NCBI GenBank assembly: GCA_008704415.1
Contig: VXIS01000032.1
Span: forward strand, 124,001-188,000
Length of the DNA: 64,000 nucleotides
DNA from: Sphaerosporella brunnea
Lineage: Eukaryota; Ascomycota; Pezizomycetes; Pezizales; Pyronemataceae
Direction of reading: 5' to 3'
Under the pieces are notes generated by a model. The model searched no databases. It was given only the letters and a program-made list of their open reading frames with translations, and was not told the origin of the DNA. Shown one piece after another: positions 56,490 to 64,000 of the stretch. Every line of letters starts with the position of its first letter. The first letter of the stretch is position 1. The position numbers were made by a program, and so were the translations under genes.

Positions 56490-59484
56490 TGTTTTTTTTC
56501 AAGCAGTTTTGATGCACCGAAGGCTTATCGGGAATACAGCCGGGTATGGATAGGAAAGTCGTTATTGTATTCGGCAATAGATGTGGAGTAGCGAGCGGCT
56601 GTGACGACAGTGGGATAAAACGAGTGATATGTGAGCCAATGGCTCCGCCGTCACAAGAAAAGCCGGCGCCTGTAGATGGTCCCGAGCTGATTCAGTCTTT
56701 GTTGTTCATAATGATAGAGGCTGGAGATAATAGAATAACAAGACAGAGAAATTGCAACAAGCGAAATGCAAGCAGCGAGTGTTGTGGAGAAAAGATGGGA
56801 TAACAAGGGAAAGACAGAACAGAACATTCGAGAGAGGGTTTGTTAGAACAGGGTCGACCATTGCTGCGGAGCCTGGCGGTAGCAGCAACAGCAGATGCGT
56901 CTTTTCGCGCCTGGGACATGCAGGTGAGACAGCAGAACCCGTCCGGAGGTGTACAGAGAGATATCTATAGAAAGGAAAAAAAAGAAAAAGCCCAGAGTCA
57001 GGGGAATCAATCGGGAAAACCACCGTCCATTGCAGCCGCAACGGCAGAGCGAGGTGCATGGTACAATAGATATGTGCCACGCACGAGCACTCAACTCAGG
57101 CAGAGCATTATCGATCGAAGTCGATGTATCGGGTTGTGTTTACATACCGGTAGATAGATAGAGTAGACGGGAGAAACGGAAGGTGAGCGGGTCGTATACC
57201 TACATAAGAAGTATGTATGTATGTAGGCCGTGCTTTTTCTTCCACTCGAGATGGAGACGGCGGTGGCGATTGCTGGCTTTTTGCGGGAGGAATAGGTACG
57301 TACACTATCTAAATCGTCCACACATGGGGAGATAGATATAAGAGGGGTCGATGGAGGGCCGGAATTAGAGTGAGCACCCAAGCGTGTCGAGATACGTGCC
57401 GACTTTTCTATCCATCTCAAAGCGCCATCAGCTATCGAAGGTGGAAGGTCTTCACATCTTGATTCAATCCTTGTATACGTATTGCCTGTAGCTGGCCCGG
57501 CCGGTGATAACGAGAGAGCGGCAGAGGGACGTCAGTCACCCCAAGAAACCCGGTTTGTTCGCGGGACAAAACGATCATCGGGCGACGTATCGATTCTCGG
57601 ACGCGTGGCGGCAAGTACTCGTACATAGACATCGAGACGTGAATTCACGACCCACCAGCGCACACAGCTATTGCATCACCACGGGCGCAGTTGGTTGATC
57701 GGCTGGGCTGGACTGGCAGGTGGCGTTGTGCGCGAGAGCGCGAATATGCAGATGTCTTACTCAAGTACTCTGAGTACTCCCACAGCAACTCAGACACAGG
57801 CGTGGAGGTTCGTGGGGGACGAGGCGCTTTTGGTTGGGCTTCGACTCCCATGGCCTCCGTTCCGCTCATGCTCACGGCTGGTTATCTATCTCCTCTCTCG
57901 CTAGAACTCCCGTCATCGTCCCGCTCTTTCTTATCTCTATTTTCGGCGATGTCAATGCGGCAACGCCAGGCGAGACGTTCATCTGCCCATCATATGTGTG
58001 TGCAGCATCATGAACGCAAACATAAACGCTCAGATCGATGTTCGAGCACGAGCAGGTATGTAACTCTGTAGAATCTTCGGCATGACGAAATTCTGCACTT
58101 TTCAAGAATTCGAAACACACCGCCCAGAAAGATCTGCATTGAACGCATTCATTGCCTCGGAATTTCAAGCCGCAGAAAAAGCAAAATAATAATAATAATA
58201 AATCTTGGCCATTTAGATAAGCTTAATCATCCTGTGTTCAGATGCATGGATGTGTCTATGCGCATAACACAAAGCAGGTCGGAATCTCCGCTTAGTTCAT
58301 TATGAACGTTAGTCTCTGGGAACAAACGTGGTTCTGGTTCACAGGCTACGCATCTCTCAATCTTCGTTCGTTGGAATAGATATCAATGCACCAAGCTCCT
58401 ACTCAAGCAGGTATGTAGTCCTCCGGAACGGCCGGAATCTGAGGCTTTGGAAATGGCCCTGTACATGGTCTCGGGGCCCTCAGCCGGTACTCAACGGAAA
58501 GTATTAATACATGTCACTACCTATTACCACATGCACATCTACCGCAAATGTAGTAAAGGTGTATAGTACCTAACTTAAGTACACACTTAAGTAAGTAAGT
58601 ACTTGGTGAGCTCATGTTGTTGGAGCCGAATATTGGAGGCTGTACCCCCGGAGTCGGCAGTGGGGATCATGTGCAGCAAGCCGACGAGCATGTTAGAGAG
58701 AGCACCGCTTTTGCTGTGCCGCTCTTGCATGCCACCAGTCACCGTTGATACAACCAAAATACATAACAGTCGCCATTCCGCGACGGCAACAGCTGTGGGT
58801 CCAGCTTTTTAGGTGGCTCTATGTGCAGGGTAATGCGTTATTCGAGGCGAGTCCTTTTCCGCATGTATATGATAAGACGAGCACGTCCCTGGAGCAGTAC
58901 GTACCAGGTAGTTAGTTACAAGATATGGAACTCTGTACTCTACCTATCTAGATCGCTATACCTTTGCCTGGAGCCAAGCGTTGGTGGAAGCATAAAAGAT
59001 GAGCAGGTAGCAACCTGTACAGCATGGTGCAAGCATCAAGGGTAAACCATTTGTGTAAGGAGGCCTCCAGGCCAGCTAGAGCTGCTCACCTATTATGGCT
59101 CTCCAGTCCTCACTATTCAAACAACAGGGCTAAAGTGAACTAACCGCTGTGCATACCTCTCAAGCACAATTTATCTCTAGTACTCCCACCATCAGCACTA
59201 ATTTGCTATCGGACTGGCCAGCGAGAGCGAGGACAGGAACATACACTGGAAATCACTCGGTCTACGTCCTTTAAGCCTTCTTGAAAGGGGAGCCCATATT
59301 TCGCAAACATGAATGCCCTACTGCTACGCGCCTGTATTCATTCGGTCGTTTACGCACAATCACGCCTTAGAAATGCTGGCAAAAGAAGAGTCCCAACGTC
59401 CCACCCGCCCCGTTATCATAGATCAAAGAAAAAAATAAAAAATAAAGGAGAGCAATAAACAACACCAATCCAATCACACCCCCA
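56490..59484. other. Gene-poor 3-kb spacer
   Basis: It includes the promoter of the Ser/Arg-rich gene and the 3' flank of the 59485-60573 gene. Only short simple repeats are seen (gtat repeats at about 57212-57224, aat repeats at about 58186-58201, taag repeats at about 58587-58600). No coding signal is convincing on either strand. Confidence 0.5.
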
Positions 59485-60573
59485 TCACAGATTTTCCATC
59501 AATCGATCCACCTCCTCGATCTCGACGTCCACCGCGCCGCGATCAACCAGAATCACTACGCTCACAAGCGACGCATAGGCTTCCCTAACCGTGCATGCCA
59601 TGCACGTCTTCGAAAGATCGGCAGTGACCGAAGGTAGACCCCAGAACGAGCACCATGCCCTCGCAAACACTTCGTTATCCGGGACTCCAAACGCCTCGAT
59701 GACGAGCACCTCCTTCACATCGCCGCCATCTTCCACCTCCTCGGAATCCTCAAGATCCGAATCCTTTTCTCCCGATGTCCCCCAGTTCTGAATATCGACA
59801 AGTTCATCCACCCGCACTCTCTGGTAATTATAGTCTGCAAAGAGCACATGCGGTCCATTGTTGCACGGGTACGCCGCGATGAATGGGGTGTCGTGTCGCA
59901 GCGAAACTTTCCATGACCGCGCCCGCTTTTCCACGGTGATGGCGAAAGTGACCGAAGCATCGAAAACGATCATCGGCTTTGTACCCGGGCCTTCCAGCGT
60001 CTGGCGGTGAACACCTTTAGGATTCGAGGCTGCAGGTGCGAAGTTTAACCTTTCAATCCTGATTGAGTCCACCGGGTCGTTACTTGTTGCAACCAGTTGC
60101 ACGTAGTCCGCGACTGGATAAGAGTCCTGCCGCTCTCCAATTGGATCACTGTTGGCAGCCATATTCCGGATATCGCTGGGTGTGAGACGGTTACATTTTG
60201 GTAGTGCCTGATTGATCAAAGCTACTTCTGAGCGGTCCAGATCCGCCGAAGCAGAGCAGGGACCGATCCAACCGGCGATTTGCGTCACGCCGGCAGCGGC
60301 TCCGAGAACTTTGCCTACTATGCACTCCCAAGACCAATATGTGCAGCCGCGATATTGGAACCCAATGTTTGAAGCTGTCTGGCTAAGATTATGGAATTCG
60401 GCCGGCGGTTCGCCATCACAGTCGATAAGCGAGTTCATGAGGATAAACGGCATCGATTTGCCCGGCAGCAATAGTCCGGTGAACCAGGACATGCAATTCG
60501 TGCTGCGATCCTCGAGATACTCTTCTGGGTCATCCTTCTCAGAGTACTCGAGCACATCTTCTACCTCGGGCAT
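59485..60573 (-). CDS. Conserved-looking soluble protein, unknown
   Basis: A single frame of 362 codons starts MPEVEDVLEYSEKDDPEEYL and ends VDRLMENL. The first 110 residues contain aromatic and Cys-containing blocks (NCMSWFTGLLLPGKSMPFIL, QYRGCTYWSWECIVGKVLGA). The second half reads like a beta-rich domain (FDASVTFAITVEKRARSWKV, HVLFADYNYQRVRVDELVDI). An acidic insert, KDSDLEDSEEVEDGGDVKE, lies near 285. No signal peptide and no family is recognised. It lies 142 bp downstream of the stop assigned to the next minus-strand gene, and both are transcribed leftward. Confidence 0.65.
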   Translation of the reverse strand: MPEVEDVLEYSEKDDPEEYLEDRSTNCMSWFTGLLLPGKSMPFILMNSLIDCDGEPPAEFHNLSQTASNIGFQYRGCTYWSWECIVGKVLGAAAGVTQIAGWIGPCSASADLDRSEVALINQALPKCNRLTPSDIRNMAANSDPIGERQDSYPVADYVQLVATSNDPVDSIRIERLNFAPAASNPKGVHRQTLEGPGTKPMIVFDASVTFAITVEKRARSWKVSLRHDTPFIAAYPCNNGPHVLFADYNYQRVRVDELVDIQNWGTSGEKDSDLEDSEEVEDGGDVKEVLVIEAFGVPDNEVFARAWCSFWGLPSVTADLSKTCMACTVREAYASLVSVVILVDRGAVDVEIEEVDRLMENL

Positions 60574-60715
60574 GTTGGGCCACCTACGAACTTAGCATTG
60601 CGAACTGAAACCGGGAAAACTTGAGGAAGGCAACTCCAGAAAACGGGCGCGCTTCCTACAGGATAAACAAGCAAACAGCCGCGGGTAGAGCAATGCTATG
60701 GTATAAAAGGCCTAC

Positions 60716-62482
60716 TCACTTCAAAGTCCAAGCAAAATTTCTGAGCGCTTCGATTTGATTCTTTTTGTTCGGAAATCTGAACCCTACACTAGACTTCTGC
60801 TCGCCTCGGCCTTTCACTTTCCTTGGAGGCTCGATCTCCACATTCTCCAGCCAGCGCTGTGCCAGCATGAGATCCCATCGTATCTTCTCTGGAATATCTG
60901 TTAGAAACTTACTCTTCGAGCCCTTCTCGCTTGTTCTCAGGTAGAGTTCTATCGAGAGAAGCAATTGGTGAAAAAAGCTGTTGGAAATTGCAGGGTCGGG
61001 ATTGTTCAAGAATTTGGCGACTGTTTGATTTTCCGGGTGCGAGAAATCTACCCAGCTTGGCCGGCATAAAGCAGCCACCAGGTCCCCAATTTGAGAGTCT
61101 AACGATGGTTCGACTCCCCCAGGCCAGTCGTATTTGTGGTTATCATGTAGCAGATTCTCGTAAAGATGATTGTGGAGATCCAAGATATCCTCCTCAATTC
61201 CGTTTACTTGTAGCTGCCGTAACCGGTCGAGAACGTAAAGCATCGTAAGCTTCCGGACTTTCCCCCGGGCAGCAATCTCCGATCCTTTCAACTCACTGCC
61301 AAAGCCTGCCACATAATATGCGAGAGTAACTGTACCCGGATATATCCCGAATGCATGTCCCATAGCAGGCCGTTCCAGCGCGTCGGTTTGTTTGCCTTCA
61401 GGTGCCGAGCTCATGTCTCCGAACGAGTCACTCTGGAACTGCGCCGTGTCGGTATTTTCATCCCAATCGTCGCCCGCAAAGGCGAAGAAATGAAACCTTC
61501 CCCTCGGTCCATTGGGGATCTCTCGTAGCTCGCCTCGATACTTAGGAGCGCCATTCGCGATATACTCCTGAGCTTCTTGATCCGACAAGTCAGTTTGATA
61601 GCGATTAGGCGGCCAGCGCTTTGGTGGAGGTGCTTCGATTTGTGCAGTGGATGCTGGAGTTGACGATGCCTCTGTGTCCTGCGGAGGCAACACCACAAGC
61701 GCCTGACCCTCTTGTTCTATACGGAACCGTCGCTTTGATGGCTTGTATCGCGAGAGGGAAACTTCGCTCAATTGTGATGCGTCATGGGGGGAGGGCGTGG
61801 AATGGGGATTATGCGGAGCCATATCAATAGCATATTGTGCGCTTGGGAAACGAGTGGGATAAGAAGTTGGGTGATGATGACCAGATGAGGGTGGCGAGTG
61901 CTGCCGGTGGTGATGGCGATGGTGTGGATGAGATGAAGCTGGTGGCGATGCGTATGCAGAGTACGGAGGGTGTGAGTGAGGAGGACTCGGATATGAATTG
62001 TGCGCGACGGGAATACGGTGGGCCACAACATGAGGGCCACCATTTTCGTAAGAAGAGCGGGGTTCAATTGGTGAAGGGCCGTACCCGTGAGCAGCATAAT
62101 GAGAGTCGTAGAGGCCGTAGTCGGCCGGGCCTGGAGCACTTGCGGGCGACCATTGAGCGAGATAGTCCTACAAGGCGCAAGGTTTAGAAAACGCATACCT
62201 AGCGAAGATGAGCGTCGGGGCAGAATGAGACCAGCAAATCTGTCCCTCTGTAGAAGATCGCCATTGTGCGAGCTGTGTGTGAAGAGTGATGGTGAACGCG
62301 GGGGTTGAACGGGTGATCGAAGAGTTCAGGGCTCATAGGGCTGAAGAAGAAACAAGCATACATACCCCTTTGTGCCTCCCACTTGACGCCCTACTTCGAA
62401 TGGCTGCTACTGGATGAGAATGATGTATATCGGAGCCATGATGCGGAAGGTATCTAGACGATCCTGTGGACGACGAGTGCAT
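60716..62482 (-). CDS. Protein with disordered His/Pro-rich N-terminus, unknown
   Basis: Two exons, 62366-62482 and 60716-62167, give 522 aa starting MHSSSTGSSRYLPHHGSDIH. The 198-bp intron was accepted because exon 1 ends at a GTATGT donor in phase 0 and exon 2 follows a TTGTAG acceptor in the same phase. An internal cryptic exon gives a stop in this frame. Residues 40-160 are rich in His, Pro, Ser and Tyr. The folded part begins near WPPNRYQTDLSDQEAQEYIA and includes GRFHFFAFAGDDWDE and YPGTVTLAYYVAGFGSELKG. No family is recognised. The TGA stop lies inside a perfect GTGAGT donor. Splicing to the TAG at 60656-60658 would replace it with a tail ending at 60592. Confidence 0.6.
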
Positions 62483-64000
62483 TGCAAGAGTTGAAGTTGG
62501 CAACTACCTGTAGGGTTGGAATGCTGTCAGATATACATGAAACTTTTTGGCCATCAACTGTATATGTCCATTCGAAGAGGAAAATATTGACAGGAAACTG
62601 ATGATTGCCACGGCGATGTGCAGGTTGCGCCAGCCCAGCACAACGGGGGGACTGCTGTTCTCAGAAACAAATTGGATGAACTGAACATAGAAAGAAACAA
62701 AGCTGAGGATACACGAATAACGGCGCGGACGATGCAGGGTATCACCGGTATGGGTAGCGACAGGCTGCGAGATGACGGGGCCAACATGACGCCCGACATG
62801 ATAGGAAGGCTGCCCGCAGGGCTGGGGCCAACGTTATGAAGGCGCTGCTGCGCGGCGGAAGTATGCCACCGTGGGAAGAGGTGGATGGCTGAATAAGAGG
62901 CCAGATCGTGTGGGCTCACCGACTTGCAGTCAAAGTCCTTCAAAGCAGCCAATTGTAGGCGGTACGTGTGCGCGCGGCAATAGCGGGCGCGACGCGGCGG
63001 TAGACGGTAGACGGTAGACGGTCAACTTTGATAGGCGACTGGGTGGTGGTGGTGGGGGGGGGGGGGGCGGCTTGCGACAGAACAGGGTGCAGGATGCGAC
63101 TTTGTTAACTAGCAAGTCGTTGTCCTCGTCGTCGTGGACTCTGGATGGGTAGGTAGAGGCGGGGGAGCAGAACTGATTGCTCAAGAGCGGAGGAGATGGG
63201 GAAGCAAGCAACAGCAGCAGCAGAAAGCAGATGTGGGAACCGTTCGATGGGCCAATGCCGATCCGTCCCCTTTTGGACCGACAGCACGTCTTCTGGTTGC
63301 CTGGTTGGTGCAGCCTGGGCGGTGATGGTGAAAAGAGGACTCCTCAAGCGGTGAGGCTTCTCCCCCACATATGCACGTACACAGAAAGCGCTACGGAGAG
63401 ATCCTGCAGCTACTCACGTCGTCCGCTGCTTCTGCGACAGAGCTGCGTGGAGGTAGGTACTATGAAGCACTATGCACTATGTAGGTTGGAAGCATGCCCC
63501 GCCTGACTGCCAAAGTTCCGAAGCGACCTGGAGTCGCGCGTTGCATTCTTTTCAGCCCAAACATTCCTCGCAGCCAATGTGAAAGAAAAAGATGTGCTTT
63601 ACCGTGGGCCTGTATGTGCTCAAAGTTCAACAAACAGAGCACGACGCAATAGTCACCTATGCAGTGTGCGGGGAGCTGGGAGGTTTTCCGGGTGAGCTGA
63701 GAAGGCGGAGAACACGGTGAATGGCGCGGGTTCGTGGCTTCGGAGGAGAAGGACCTTCAATGAAGGAAGGAAGGAAGGAAGGAAGGAAGGAAAAGTACTC
63801 GGAGCAGAAAGCATACAACGCCGACATAGATACAGTGGCAGAAGCGCCGCTTTGTTCTGGTTGCCTGCAGCAGTTCCTCGATGAAGATCATCATCCTCAT
63901 CATCATCACCACCGCCATTATTTTGGGACGATGATGTGTTGCGAGCTGAGTATTGCGTTATATACTTCTCTCGACCGCGGCCCAGCGAGATCTCGGTTCG
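62483..64000. other. Right-edge region without a supported gene
   Basis: This is the promoter side of the 60716-62482 gene. It contains a G run at about 63053-63067, (GGAA)n at 63761-63792 and an ATC/CAT-rich tract at about 63885-63915. Short frames (for example 62618-62839 plus) lack domains. A gene may begin beyond the edge. Confidence 0.45.
63761..63792. repeat. (GGAA)n microsatellite
   Basis: About eight consecutive ggaa units lie near the right edge. Confidence 0.9.

Noticed and set aside
55000..56553. Plus-strand ORFs of 165 and fewer codons over the Ser/Arg-rich gene
   Set aside because: They are antisense to a 516-codon frame and lack domains.

Overview
This window looks like nuclear chromosome of a filamentous ascomycete (Pezizomycotina). 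Most genes are interrupted by short GT-AG introns of about 45-75 bp with recognisable branch points. The products are typical of moulds: KDM4-type JmjC demethylase, mitochondrial processing peptidase beta, Ypt1/Rab1, Rcf2, Tma64/eIF2D, Scd6/LSm14, and a 6-phosphofructo-2-kinase with a bisphosphatase module. The class within Pezizomycotina cannot be fixed from the sequence. Gene models below were assembled by hand by joining exons in frame. No transcript or database evidence was available.

Layout, left to right. 1-198 (-) start of a putative mitochondrial protein cut by the window edge. 553-2336 (-) secreted two-domain fasciclin protein. 2884-3841 (-) APC15/Mnd2. 4012-4470 a TIR element inside the divergent promoter of APC15 and of an M1 aminopeptidase (4688-8116 +). 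8533-9867 (+) WD40 protein. 11794-12458 (-) proline-rich protein. 13726-15349 (+) Yag7-like RGG protein. 16983-21247 (+) KDM4 demethylase. 23148-23877 (+) Rcf2. 24257-26392 a dense cluster of small palindromic elements. 27010-28744 (+) MPP-beta. 29447-31417 (+) Tma64/eIF2D. 32753-34882 (-) Scd6/LSm14, divergent from 35192-35570 (+), a CENP-W-like histone fold. 36204-37361 (-) Ypt1. 38659-39730 (+) conserved unknown. 40978-41654 (+) DUF5572/PEX39-like. 41786-43534 (-) single-pass membrane protein. 45693-48465 (+) PFK-2/FBPase-2. 49928-51667 (-) RNase H1. 54939-56489, 59485-60573 and 60716-62482 (all -) unknown proteins. Gene-poor stretches lie at 9.9-11.8, 21.2-23.1, 23.9-27.0, 51.7-54.9, 56.5-59.5 and 62.5-64 kb.

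The genes are mainly housekeeping and show no sign of a biosynthetic cluster, defence island or single pathway. The most distinctive layer is a population of short non-autonomous inverted-repeat elements. At least seven fit a TA target duplication and fall into several sequence families. One other is flanked by TAA like a PIF/Harbinger MITE. No transposase was found in the window. Other points of interest are two GC-AG introns forced by conserved protein sequence (ypt1, PFK-2), a cluster of 12-15 nt microexons in the aminopeptidase, and an overlong PFK-2 intron containing an inverted repeat.
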